Part shown: positions 25,595 to 33,960 of the stretch, piece by piece
Layout: every line of letters starts with the position of its first letter
Position numbering within the stretch: the first letter of the stretch is position 1
NCBI GenBank assembly: GCA_041392065.1
Contig: JAWKMU010000006.1
Location: forward strand, 124,001-188,000
Origin: CAJQLB01 sp041392065
GTDB taxonomy: Bacteria; Bacteroidota; Bacteroidia; Flavobacteriales; Flavobacteriaceae
Direction: 5' to 3'
DNA: 64,000 nucleotides
Program-made: the position numbers and the translations under genes
The notes under the pieces: model-generated
Database searches by the model: none
Seen by the model: the letters and a program-made list of their open reading frames with translations, nothing else
Told to the model about the DNA's origin: nothing

Positions 25595-26125
25595 ATGCGG
25601 AAACTAAAAAACAGCGAACTCGACAGATTATCAGTTGAAGAATTTAAAGACACTGAAAAAACGCCTTTGATTGTGATTTTAGACAATATCAGAAGTCTTA
25701 ATAATATTGGTAGTGTCTTTAGAACAAGTGATGCATTTTTGATTGAAAAAATTTATCTCTGTGGCATTACTGCAAAACCACCTCATAAAGATATTCATAA
25801 AACTGCTTTGGGAAGTACAGATACTGTGGTTTGGGAATATGTTAAAGATACACTTACATTAGTTGAAAAGTTAAAAGCAGAAGGCATCAAAGTGATTTCT
25901 ATTGAGCAAGCCGAAAACGCTACAATGCTTAACGACTTTACACCTCAACCACAAACAACGTATGCTATTGTTTTTGGTAATGAAGTTAAAGGTGTACAAC
26001 AAAAAGTGGTTGATGCAAGCGATGTTGTGGTTGAAATCCCTCAATATGGCACTAAACACTCGTTGAATATTTCGGTAAGTTGTGGTGTTGTGATTTGGGA
26101 TTTGTTTGTTAAACTTAGTTTCTAA
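25595..26125 (+). CDS. TrmH/SpoU-family RNA 2'-O-methyltransferase
   Basis: 176 residues. A SPOUT methyltransferase with the three family motifs: NIGSVFRTSDAFLIEKIYL (motif 1, catalytic asparagine/arginine), YAIVFGNEVKGV (motif 2), and IPQYGTKHSLNISVSCGVVIWDL (motif 3, trefoil-knot SAM site). It probably methylates a ribose in tRNA or rRNA; there is no separate RNA-binding domain, as in TrmH and TrmL types. The size fits the short Bacteroidota form. It diverges from mutS and converges with the folK fusion. Confidence 0.9.
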   Translation: MRKLKNSELDRLSVEEFKDTEKTPLIVILDNIRSLNNIGSVFRTSDAFLIEKIYLCGITAKPPHKDIHKTALGSTDTVVWEYVKDTLTLVEKLKAEGIKVISIEQAENATMLNDFTPQPQTTYAIVFGNEVKGVQQKVVDASDVVVEIPQYGTKHSLNISVSCGVVIWDLFVKLSF

Positions 26126-26188
26126 TTTATTATTACTGATTTTTAATTATTCCAACAATAAGAAATCAGAAACTCTAAACTAAAATAA

Positions 26189-27316
26189 TTATCTACAAAT
26201 CTCATCCAAAACCCACAGATAATCTTCACGGTTTTTTACAAAATCGCGTTCTGATATATCAATGATTTTGACATTAAACTCTGGATGGTTTTTTAAGAAG
26301 TCTAAATAACCAGAATTAATTTTATTTAAGTAATCGTCTTCAATGTCCTGTTCATAATTGCGACCTCGTTTTTTAATATTTTGCTGCAGTCGTTCAGTAT
26401 TTTGGTATAAATACACATACAAGTCTGGCTTGGTAATATCTTTATACACTTGGTAAAACAGTTTTCTGTACAATCTAAATTCGTCTTCTGGCAAAGTTAT
26501 TTTTGAAAAAATAAGCGACTTAAACACATCGTAATCGCTCACAATAAAATCTTTAAATAAATCCAGTTGCGATAAGTCGTCACTAATTTGTTGGTATCTA
26601 TCTGCCAAAAAAGACATTTCTAAAGTAAAGGCATAACGCTGTGGTTCTTTGTAAAACTTTGGTAAAAAAGGATTGTCTGCAAAACGCTCTAAAATAAGTT
26701 TCGCATTAAACTCTCTAGACATTTGTGTTGCCAAACTTGTCTTGCCTGCACCAATATTACCTTCAATAGCGATATAATTGTACAATGAGAAATTGTAAGA
26801 TTTGCTTGGATTTTTCAACCAAATATTAATAGGTTCAACCTCACTTTTATCCTTGCAGTTTTCAAGCAACTCAGATACTAGTTTTTGTTTTTTTGGATGT
26901 ACAACCTGAGGTGCAATATCTTTTAAAGGCTGCAACACAAACTTACGCTTATGCATTTCAGGATGTGGAACTGTGAGCAGTTTAGTGTCGATAATTTCAT
27001 CATTATAAAAAATGATGTCTAAATCGATAATTCTAGATTCGTAACCTTTTGCATTGATTCTTGTTCTGCCTAATTCAATTTCTATATTCAGCAATAACTG
27101 CATTGCTTTTTTAGGCTTGAGATTTGTTTCAACAGCAATGCAAGCATTAAAAAAATCGTCGCCTTCAAAACCTATGGCTTCAGTTTTATAAACTCTTGAA
27201 ATACTTGACACAAAGCCAATTTTTTGATGAATTAAATCAATAGCATTCTGCAAGTTTTTAAACTTGTCGCCTTTATTACTGCCTAATGAAATGTAAATGT
27301 TATTGGGTTGATTCAT
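26189..27316 (-). CDS. folK: Fusion: HPPK (FolK) plus deoxynucleoside kinase
   Basis: 375 residues from MNQPNNIYISLG (a start four codons upstream was judged less likely). Residues 1-160 are 6-hydroxymethyl-7,8-dihydropterin pyrophosphokinase: ISLGSNKGDKFKNL, FNACIAVET, ELGRTR, RIIDLDIIFY and VPHPEMHKRKFVLQPL. Residues 175-375 are a deoxynucleoside kinase: P-loop AIEGNIGAGKTSLA, ERFADNPFLPKFY (substrate-site ERF), and a lid-like KKRGRNYEQDI. The first half makes the pterin pyrophosphate for folate; the second phosphorylates salvaged deoxynucleosides. The fusion is known in Bacteroidota. It fits with thyA, DHFR and the nucleoside transporter at 9-12.6 kb, though it is not in the same operon. 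Confidence 0.93.
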   Translation of the reverse strand: MNQPNNIYISLGSNKGDKFKNLQNAIDLIHQKIGFVSSISRVYKTEAIGFEGDDFFNACIAVETNLKPKKAMQLLLNIEIELGRTRINAKGYESRIIDLDIIFYNDEIIDTKLLTVPHPEMHKRKFVLQPLKDIAPQVVHPKKQKLVSELLENCKDKSEVEPINIWLKNPSKSYNFSLYNYIAIEGNIGAGKTSLATQMSREFNAKLILERFADNPFLPKFYKEPQRYAFTLEMSFLADRYQQISDDLSQLDLFKDFIVSDYDVFKSLIFSKITLPEDEFRLYRKLFYQVYKDITKPDLYVYLYQNTERLQQNIKKRGRNYEQDIEDDYLNKINSGYLDFLKNHPEFNVKIIDISERDFVKNREDYLWVLDEICR

Positions 27317-27409
27317 ACGAGTTCGCAAAATAACTAAAACAAAAATTAATAGGTTATATTTACTGTAATGATTTATTCACAAAATATTTTTAGTCAATTC
27401 AATTCAAAA

Positions 27410-27455
27410 TGTCACTTCGAGTGATTCCGATATTTTATCGGAATTGTATCGAGAA
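27410..27455 (+). repeat. Hairpin element, left copy, flanking the GIY-YIG gene
   Basis: 46 bases in three parts: an outer TGTCACTTCGAGTGAT, a central palindrome TCCGATATTTTATCGGA (stem 27424-27432 with 27436-27444 counting flanking A/T), and an inner ATTGTATCGAGAA. The same outer and inner parts occur in inverted orientation at 27772-27813 with a different central palindrome. Confidence 0.9.
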
Positions 27456-27474
27456 GATTTAACCCTAAATTTGA

Positions 27475-27771
27475 ATGAAAATATACTATGTTTATATTTT
27501 AGAATGCTCTGACAATACCTATTATACAGGTATTACATCTAATTTGGAGAAAAGACTCATTGAACACCAATCAGGAAAACACATTGATAGTTATACGTTT
27601 AAACGAAGACCTATTAATTTAAAGTTTTATGCTGAATTTACAAATGTTGAAATTGCGATTCAAACTGAAAAACAAATAAAGAAATGGTCTAGAGCTAAAA
27701 AGAATGCTCTCATTAATAATGAGTTTGAAAAACTTCCTAACTTAGCAAAAAAGAGGTTCAAAAAATATTAG
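27475..27771 (+). CDS. Solo GIY-YIG nuclease-family protein flanked by inverted hairpins
   Basis: 98 residues, a single GIY-YIG domain. The first motif is YVYIL (about 5-9), the second YYTGI (16-20), with the catalytic arginine in KRLIEH (R27) and the metal-binding glutamate in IQTEKQIKKWSRAKK (E65). The C-terminus is basic. The fold cuts one DNA strand through a single metal ion. The gene fills the space between two inverted copies of a hairpin element: the left copy ends 19 bases before the ATG and the right copy begins at the base after the TAG stop. A TTG (27444-27446) inside the left copy lies 19 bases before TAAATTTG (27466-27473), promoter spacing, although only one base separates that box from the ATG. 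The role is unknown; it could be the enzyme of a REP-like element. Confidence 0.88.
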   Translation: MKIYYVYILECSDNTYYTGITSNLEKRLIEHQSGKHIDSYTFKRRPINLKFYAEFTNVEIAIQTEKQIKKWSRAKKNALINNEFEKLPNLAKKRFKKY

Positions 27772-27813
27772 TTCTCGATACAATGCTCCTACGTCGCATC
27801 ACTCGAACTGACA
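27772..27813 (-). repeat. Hairpin element, right inverted copy, flanking the GIY-YIG gene
   Basis: 42 bases. Read on the minus strand: outer TGTCAGTTCGAGTGAT (15/16 match to the left copy), central imperfect palindrome GCGACGTAGGAGC (ATGC/GCAT stem when flanks are included), and inner ATTGTATCGAGAA (13/13 match). It starts directly after the nuclease stop codon and ends 20 bases before the transporter ATG. Confidence 0.9.
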
Positions 27814-27833
27814 ATGGAATAATAAAGCAAATA

Positions 27834-28538
27834 ATGACACTAAAAGACAAACTCTTAGCGCAACGCATTTACATGCTTCTCGGAGCATTATTTATTACGT
27901 CTTTAGTGGTTTCTAATTTGATATTTCAGAAGTTTTTTTATTGGTATCCTTTTGATATAGAAATATTTGGAGCCAACTTATTTGAAATCTCTGTTGGTAT
28001 TTTACCTTATCCAATCACTTTTTTAATTACTGATTTAATAAGCGAAATTTATGGTAAAAAACGTGCCAATCAGGTTGTAGTTACAGGAATTTTTGCGTCT
28101 GTGTTTTCACTGCTCATTATTTTGGTAGCTGACAGTGTTCCAGCTATAGAAAACTCACCTGTTGACGACGCTTTGTTTACCAAAGTTTTTGGTCAATCTG
28201 TTATTGCTGTGTTTGCAAGCATGACAGCCTATTTGTTTGCTCAATTTATTGATATTCAGATTTATCACTTCTGGAAACGACTTACAAAGGGAAAGCATTT
28301 ATGGCTTAGAAATAATTTTTCAACATGGTTTTCGCAGTTCATAGACACCTTTTCTATACTTACCTTATTATGTTCTTTTGGTGTTTTGCCATGGGAAAGT
28401 TTTAAAGGCTTATTAATAAGTGGCTTTTTATTTAAAGTGATGGTCGCTGCTTTAGATACTCCATTTTTATATTTAGGCGTTTATATATTCAGAAAACGCT
28501 TTAATTTAAAAGTGAACGAAGAAATTTCGCTCATTTAA
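27834..28538 (+). CDS. Queuosine precursor transporter (YhhQ/VUT family)
   Basis: 234 residues from MTLKDKLLAQ; an ATG at 27783 lies inside the repeat element and was rejected as the start. It has six or more membrane helices with PITFLITDLISEIYGKKRA and RNNFSTWFSQFIDTFSILT, the two signature loops of the VUT/YhhQ family, which imports queuosine precursors (preQ0/preQ1) for tRNA modification. I looked upstream for a preQ1 riboswitch and saw none; the region is occupied by the right hairpin element, so any promoter must overlap or lie inside that element. Confidence 0.88.
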   Translation: MTLKDKLLAQRIYMLLGALFITSLVVSNLIFQKFFYWYPFDIEIFGANLFEISVGILPYPITFLITDLISEIYGKKRANQVVVTGIFASVFSLLIILVADSVPAIENSPVDDALFTKVFGQSVIAVFASMTAYLFAQFIDIQIYHFWKRLTKGKHLWLRNNFSTWFSQFIDTFSILTLLCSFGVLPWESFKGLLISGFLFKVMVAALDTPFLYLGVYIFRKRFNLKVNEEISLI

Positions 28539-28540
28539 TA

Positions 28541-28618
28541 TTTTGTTAAGACTTATTTTTCCATTTTAAACGTATATATTGATGTAAACCTACATGTATG
28601 AAATGAGCCTTAACAAAA
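28541..28618 (+). repeat. 78-bp unit bounded by 10-13 bp inverted repeats
   Basis: TTTTGTTAAG (28541-28550) pairs with CTTAACAAAA (28609-28618), extendable by ACT/AGC with one mismatch. It begins two bases after the transporter stop. The interior contains CATGTA-like dyads. It may be a long-loop terminator or a small MITE-like element. Confidence 0.45.
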
Positions 28619-28687
28619 GTTGATACCAAACTACATGATTATTGGCGAATTACATCTGACCTCATAAAAGCAAATAAATATTAACAG

Positions 28688-31336
28688 ATGAAAAAGATTT
28701 TTAAAATTATAGGTATTATTTTATTAATTTTTGTGGTGATTTTGGTTGCAATTCCTTTTGTATTGGAATCTAAAATTGATGCCATTGTTCAAAATTACGC
28801 AGATAAAAATATCAATGCCAAGGTAGAGTTTGATAATGTTAGCTTGAGTTTAATTAGCAGTTTTCCAAACGCGAAAGTAACCATTAGCAATCTTAACATT
28901 ACCAATAACGATCCTTTTAAAGACGAAACCTTTACAACAGCCAAATCTATTGGTTTAAAAATGGCCATCAAAGAGCTTTTTAAAAACCAAGAAGATGAAC
29001 CTATTGCCATTACTAGCGTTACTATTGACGAAGCTTTAATGACATTAAAAGAAAGTAAAACTGGAGCTAGCAATTGGGACATTTTTAAAACTGAAACGCC
29101 TAGCGACACCAATACAGATAGTGGCTTTAAAATTAATATTGAAGATTACAAAATTACCAATAGTGCACTAACATATATTGCAGAAAGCAACAACACAACT
29201 GTGTATGTTACAAATTTAAATCATTCTGGGAATGCCTTATTTACTGATGTAGTTTCAGAGTTAGACACAAAATCTGAAGCTGACGTGAGTTTAAGTATAG
29301 ACAATGCTTCTTATCTTGAAAACAACCACATTACTTTAGATGCTTTAATTGACCTAAATCTTAAAGAAAACAAATATACTTTTAAAGAAAACAAAGGGTT
29401 TATCAATCAATTACCATTGGAATTTAATGGTTTTGTTGCACTTAAGGAAGAAGGACAACTTATTGATATCACTTTTAAAAATCCTGAATCATCGTTTAAA
29501 GATTTTCTGGCTGTAATGCCTGAACGCTATGCTAAGAATTTGGATAATGTTGAAACTTCTGGCGATTTTAAAGTTGAAGGAACTATAAAAGGAATAATGT
29601 CTGAAACAACTATTCCAGCTATTGATATAAAAATGGCGTCTGAAAATGCATCGTTTAAATATCCTGATCTTCCAAAACGTGTTGAAAACATTAGCATCAA
29701 TGCTACTGTAAAAAATGATAATGGAAATCCTAATGATACTTACATCAATCTAAGCACTTTAAATTTTAAAATAGATCAAGACGTTTTTAAGTCTTCAGCT
29801 ATTTTGAAAAACTTAGGCAACAACACGCAAGTTGATGCTAATCTTGATGGTACACTTAACCTTGCAAACATTTCAAAAGCTTATCCAATTCAATTGGAAA
29901 AACAACTAAGTGGTATTTTAAAAGGGAAAGTTACAACATCATTCGACATGAATGCGATTGAAACCAATGCTTACAATCGAATTAAAAATACAGGCTCTGT
30001 AAGTATTACTGATTTTATTTTCTCTTCAGAAGATATTGTAAACCCAATTCATATTTCAAAAGCAGATTTAACCTTTAATCCTGGAACCATTTCCCTAAAT
30101 AATTTTGCTGCAAAAACTGGTGAAAGTGACATTAACGCAACTGGAACCATTAAAAATCTAATTGGGTTTTTAATGCAGAAAAACAAACTTCAAGGTGATT
30201 TTAAAGTGAATTCGAATGTGTTTGCGGTTAAAGATTTTATGGTTGCTCAAGATGAAGTTGCAGAAGAAAATAAAACAACATCAAGCAAAGAGTCGTTAAA
30301 AATTCCAGAGTTTTTAGACTGTAATATCACTGCAAATATAAATACAGTGATCTATGATAATTTGAATTTAAAAGACGTTAGTGGTTCATTAGCAATTAAA
30401 GACCAACAAGCTAATTTAAAAGGGTTAACTTCAAAATTATTCGATGGTTTATTAGCCATTACAGGAAATGTATCTACTCAGCAAGTCACACCAACATTTA
30501 ATGTTAATTTAGGTGTTGATGGTTTTGATATTGCTAAATCTTTTAACGATTTGCACTTATTTCAAACCATTGCTCCTATTGCTAATGCCTTGAAAGGAAA
30601 ATTAAATTCAACCATAAATTTAAAAGGGAGTTTAAACGAATCTTTCACTCCAAATTTAGCCACAATTTCTGGTGAAACCTTTGCCGAAGTATTAGTGAAC
30701 TCTATAAATAAAGACAACTTAAAACTGATTGGCAAACTAGAAGAAAACTTAAATTTTCTCGATTTAGAAAAATTGAATTTGAAGGATCTAAAAACCAATT
30801 TAACAATAGAAAATGGATTGGTAAATGTAAAACCTTTTACCATTAATTATAAAGACATCGCTATTGAAGTTGCAGGTTCACATGGTTTTGATAAATCTTT
30901 AAACTATAAAGCTGTTTTAAATGTACCTGCAAAATATTTAGGTAGCGAGGTTAATCAACTTATTGGAAGAATTAATGATAATGAAGTTAATAAAATAACT
31001 ATTCCTGTTACAGCCAATATTTCTGGAACTTATGCAAGTCCAAAAGTGTCAACAGATTTAACCAGTGGAGTTTCAAACTTAACCAAACAACTTATTGAGA
31101 TTGAAAAACAAAAACTTTTAAATACTGGAAAAGACAAATTAAAAAACCTCATTGATGGTGCTTTAAACAACACTAAAAAATCAAATGATACTACAAAAGT
31201 TGAAACTCAAACCAAAAGGGATAGTACAGCTGTTAAAACTGACAGCTTAAAGGTTATAGGTAAAGAAACAGCAAAAGGTATTTTAAATGGTTTATTAAAT
31301 AGCAGGAAAAAGAAAAAGGATACTACTAGTTTATAG
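28688..31336 (+). CDS. AsmA-like envelope protein
   Basis: 882 residues. An N-terminal membrane helix (IFKIIGIILLIFVVILVAIPFVL) is followed by an AsmA-type N-terminal region (KIDAIVQNYADKNINAKVEFDNVSLSL, FPNAKVTISNLNI) and long repeated beta structure (ATISGETFAEVLVN, VNVKPFTINYKDIAIEVAGSH), ending in a basic, lysine-rich tail. AsmA-like proteins span the periplasm as long beta grooves and are implicated in lipid transport to the outer membrane. The predicted topology is one inner-membrane anchor and a large periplasmic part. Its 3' end overlaps the convergent DUF2797 gene by 11 bases. Confidence 0.85.
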   Translation: MKKIFKIIGIILLIFVVILVAIPFVLESKIDAIVQNYADKNINAKVEFDNVSLSLISSFPNAKVTISNLNITNNDPFKDETFTTAKSIGLKMAIKELFKNQEDEPIAITSVTIDEALMTLKESKTGASNWDIFKTETPSDTNTDSGFKINIEDYKITNSALTYIAESNNTTVYVTNLNHSGNALFTDVVSELDTKSEADVSLSIDNASYLENNHITLDALIDLNLKENKYTFKENKGFINQLPLEFNGFVALKEEGQLIDITFKNPESSFKDFLAVMPERYAKNLDNVETSGDFKVEGTIKGIMSETTIPAIDIKMASENASFKYPDLPKRVENISINATVKNDNGNPNDTYINLSTLNFKIDQDVFKSSAILKNLGNNTQVDANLDGTLNLANISKAYPIQLEKQLSGILKGKVTTSFDMNAIETNAYNRIKNTGSVSITDFIFSSEDIVNPIHISKADLTFNPGTISLNNFAAKTGESDINATGTIKNLIGFLMQKNKLQGDFKVNSNVFAVKDFMVAQDEVAEENKTTSSKESLKIPEFLDCNITANINTVIYDNLNLKDVSGSLAIKDQQANLKGLTSKLFDGLLAITGNVSTQQVTPTFNVNLGVDGFDIAKSFNDLHLFQTIAPIANALKGKLNSTINLKGSLNESFTPNLATISGETFAEVLVNSINKDNLKLIGKLEENLNFLDLEKLNLKDLKTNLTIENGLVNVKPFTINYKDIAIEVAGSHGFDKSLNYKAVLNVPAKYLGSEVNQLIGRINDNEVNKITIPVTANISGTYASPKVSTDLTSGVSNLTKQLIEIEKQKLLNTGKDKLKNLIDGALNNTKKSNDTTKVETQTKRDSTAVKTDSLKVIGKETAKGILNGLLNSRKKKKDTTSL

Positions 31337-32120
31337 CAATAGAAACCACTAAGCCTTCATTAGCTCTAACATTAAAAACCGTTTCGTCTTCAAAAATAAG
31401 GTATTGCCCTTTAATGCCTACTAATTTCCCTTCGTATTCATGCGCTTTCACTAAGTTTAAACTTGAAGGTTTTTTAGGATATTTAAGTACTGGAAACTCT
31501 AAATTGGTTTCAGTATTACTAGCAATATAATAATCCATAGCTTCATCTGGAATGTAGCTTTTTAATCGTTCGCGCCATTCTACCAAATTTTCATCTTTAA
31601 TGTCATTTTTTAGCATGCTTCTCCAATTGGTTTTATCTGCAACGTGATCTTTTAAAGCAACTTCAGTAATTCCAGCCAAATAACGATTAGGCACTTCAAC
31701 AATTTCTATGGCTTCATGAGCACCTTGATCAATCCAACGTGTTGGCACCTGACTTTTTCTGGTCACTCCTACTTTTACATTGCTTGAATTTGCCAAGTAC
31801 ACAATATGTGGTTGCAACTGTACTTTTTTCTCATACTCCAAGTCTCTATCTTCTTTGTCTAAATGAGCAGTGCTCAATTCTGGACGCATAATCCAATCTG
31901 CTGCTTGTGGAATATCAAAAAAACAGCTTTTACAAAATCCTTGTCTATAAATAGGCTTATCAAGCTTACAGTTCAAACATTCATACTTCACAAAACTGAT
32001 TTTTAGTGTTTTATCAAGTAGTTGATTCATATTTATAAAATCGGTTTCAAACACTAAATAATACTGAATTGGATTACTAAATTCAGATTCCATTTTTGTT
32101 AAGGTTCCTTGGTACTGCAT
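31326..32120 (-). CDS. DUF2797 domain protein
   Basis: 264 residues, no signal peptide. An N-terminal part holds four cysteines in a zinc-binding arrangement (YECLNC ... FCKSC, about residues 47-66). Then follow PHIVYLANSSNVKVGVTRKSQVPTRWIDQGA and the helix AGITEVALKDHVADKTNWRSML. This central stretch (VYL..., KVGVT..., R, and a downstream glutamate) resembles the core of GIY-YIG/T5orf172 nucleases, although the family is formally of unknown function. A C-terminal beta domain (VKAHEYEGKLVGIKGQYLIF) ends the protein. It overlaps the AsmA-like gene end and diverges from the GH3-like gene. Confidence 0.85.
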   Translation of the reverse strand: MQYQGTLTKMESEFSNPIQYYLVFETDFINMNQLLDKTLKISFVKYECLNCKLDKPIYRQGFCKSCFFDIPQAADWIMRPELSTAHLDKEDRDLEYEKKVQLQPHIVYLANSSNVKVGVTRKSQVPTRWIDQGAHEAIEIVEVPNRYLAGITEVALKDHVADKTNWRSMLKNDIKDENLVEWRERLKSYIPDEAMDYYIASNTETNLEFPVLKYPKKPSSLNLVKAHEYEGKLVGIKGQYLIFEDETVFNVRANEGLVVSIAIN

Positions 32121-32164
32121 AAAAAGATTTTTGCTATTTTAGACATCGTAAAGATAACCAATAT

Positions 32165-33679
32165 ATGCCAATTCCTTTAGTCAATTCTGTTGCTTCGTGG
32201 TTTTTGAAAAAGCGATTTCATCAAATTGAATTGTTTTTAAAATACCCTAATGAAGTTCAGAATGAATTGTTACTACAACTCATTGAAATGGCTAAAGACA
32301 CTCAAATTGGTAAGCAATATGATTTTGCATCCATTAATAATTATGAAGATTTTGTAGAACGTGTTCCAGTGTCTTGTTATGAAGACTATCAACATCTCAT
32401 AGAAAAATCGAGACAAGGTGAACATAATATATTTTGGCCAACACCAATCAAGTGGTTTGCAAAATCAAGTGGTACAACCAACTCTAAAAGTAAATTCATT
32501 CCTGTAAGTGAAGAATCCTTAGAAGATTGCCATTATGCTGCAGGTAAAGATTTGTTGTGTATGTATTTAAACAATAATGAAGATTCGCAATTGTTTACTG
32601 GAAAAAGTTTACGCCTTGGTGGAAGCAAGGAGTTGTACAAAGAAAACGGAACTGTTTTTGGCGATTTATCTGCCATACTTATTGACAATATGCCTTTTTG
32701 GGCTGAGTTTAGTAGTACACCAAGTAATAAAGTGTCTCTGATGAGTGATTGGGAATACAAAATGCAAGCTATTGTAGACGAAACCATAAACGAGAACGTA
32801 ACCAGTTTGGCTGGAGTACCTTCTTGGATGTTAGTGCTACTGAATAATGTTTTAGAGACCACTAAAAAAACTTCTTTATTTGAAGTTTGGCCAAACCTAG
32901 AAGTCTATTTTCATGGTGGTGTGAGTTTCTTGCCTTATGTAGATCAATACAAAAATATTCTTCCAAAAAAGGAGTTTAAATATTACGAAATCTACAATGC
33001 TTCTGAAGGATTTTTTGCCATTCAAGATCAAAACAATTCCAGTGAATTACTGCTAATGTTAGATTATGGTATTTTTTATGAGTTTATTGATATGTCCACC
33101 TATGGCTCTCAAAATCCTAAAGTTATTCCATTATCAAGTGTAGAGTTGGATATAAATTATGCAGTTTTAATTACTACAAATGCTGGCTTATGGCGTTATA
33201 AAATTGGTGATACAGTAAGATTTACATCTCTAAATCCCTATCGTATAAAAGTATCTGGACGAACCAAACACCATATCAATGTATTTGGCGAAGAGCTCAT
33301 CATTGAAAATGCCGAAGATGCCCTTAAAAAAGTATGCAAAAAAACAGGCTCTGAAATTGTAGATTATACTGCTGCACCAATTTTTATGAAAGGCAAAGAA
33401 AAAGGAGCACATGAATGGTTGATAGAATTTAAAACACCACCTAAAAACCTAGATTACTTTAATGAGTTGTTTGACAATGCCTTAAAGTCTTTAAACTCAG
33501 ATTATGAAGCGAAGCGTTATAACAACATGACCTTAAACAAACCCAAAATACATATTGCTAGACCTCAACTATTTTACGATTGGTTGAAGCAAAACAATAA
33601 ATTGGGTGGACAACACAAAGTCCCTCGACTCTCTAACACCAGAGATTATATGGAAGAGTTGATGAGTTTGAATGGTTAG
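32165..33679 (+). CDS. GH3-family acyl-adenylate/amide synthetase
   Basis: 504 residues, cytosolic. The family is named after plant auxin-responsive GH3 proteins, ANL-superfamily enzymes that adenylate a carboxylate and join it to an amino acid. Visible are FAKSSGTTNSKSKFIPVS (ATP-binding serine/threonine loop), YYEIYNASEGFFAIQD (second adenylation motif), LWRYKIGDTVRF and VFGEELIIENAEDAL in the C-terminal half. Bacterial GH3 proteins are common in Bacteroidota, but their substrates are unknown. The gene stands alone between convergent neighbours. The plant name should not be read as a hormone function here. Confidence 0.85.
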   Translation: MPIPLVNSVASWFLKKRFHQIELFLKYPNEVQNELLLQLIEMAKDTQIGKQYDFASINNYEDFVERVPVSCYEDYQHLIEKSRQGEHNIFWPTPIKWFAKSSGTTNSKSKFIPVSEESLEDCHYAAGKDLLCMYLNNNEDSQLFTGKSLRLGGSKELYKENGTVFGDLSAILIDNMPFWAEFSSTPSNKVSLMSDWEYKMQAIVDETINENVTSLAGVPSWMLVLLNNVLETTKKTSLFEVWPNLEVYFHGGVSFLPYVDQYKNILPKKEFKYYEIYNASEGFFAIQDQNNSSELLLMLDYGIFYEFIDMSTYGSQNPKVIPLSSVELDINYAVLITTNAGLWRYKIGDTVRFTSLNPYRIKVSGRTKHHINVFGEELIIENAEDALKKVCKKTGSEIVDYTAAPIFMKGKEKGAHEWLIEFKTPPKNLDYFNELFDNALKSLNSDYEAKRYNNMTLNKPKIHIARPQLFYDWLKQNNKLGGQHKVPRLSNTRDYMEELMSLNG

Positions 33680-33861
33680 TTAACGAGTTTTTAATTTTAC
33701 CATTTACCGAAGAAACTGGAGCCTACTTTTATTTAAACGAATTAAATTTTCGTTTTATCTAATAATCAAATCTTCTATGATAATAATGTTACTTTTACAA
33801 CACTTAAAACAAGAAACAAAAAAACTGATATAGCAAATATTACCATTTAATCCAAAATAAA

Positions 33862-33885
33862 AAACCACTCTAAACAGAGTGGTTT
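33862..33885. terminator. Terminator between the GH3-like gene and clpX
   Basis: A perfect 10-bp stem AAACCACTCT/AGAGTGGTTT with loop AAAC. It is flanked by A tracts on the left and T-rich sequence on the right, so it can act for both convergent genes. Confidence 0.8.
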
Positions 33886-33898
33886 CTTAGTTTTATAA

Positions 33899-33960
33899 GT
33901 ATCCCATTAAGCAGATTGCGACGCTCCATTTTATTACGCTCGCAATGACAATTAGGATAC
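33899..33960. repeat. Nested palindromic element with GCAATGACA edge
   Basis: Outer GTATCC (33899-33904) pairs with GGATAC (33955-33960). Inner ATTGCGA (33915-33921) pairs with TCGCAAT (33940-33946), followed by GACA. GC-rich blocks stand out in an AT-rich spacer. The right edge overlaps the last codons of clpX. Confidence 0.6.

Noticed and set aside
27814..27833. preQ1 riboswitch before the queuosine-precursor transporter
   Set aside because: Only 20 bases separate the hairpin element from the ATG, and no preQ1 aptamer pattern is visible.
33680..33861. Possible short gene between the GH3-like gene and clpX
   Set aside because: Only very short AT-rich frames with no domain, promoter box or conserved start; treated as non-coding.
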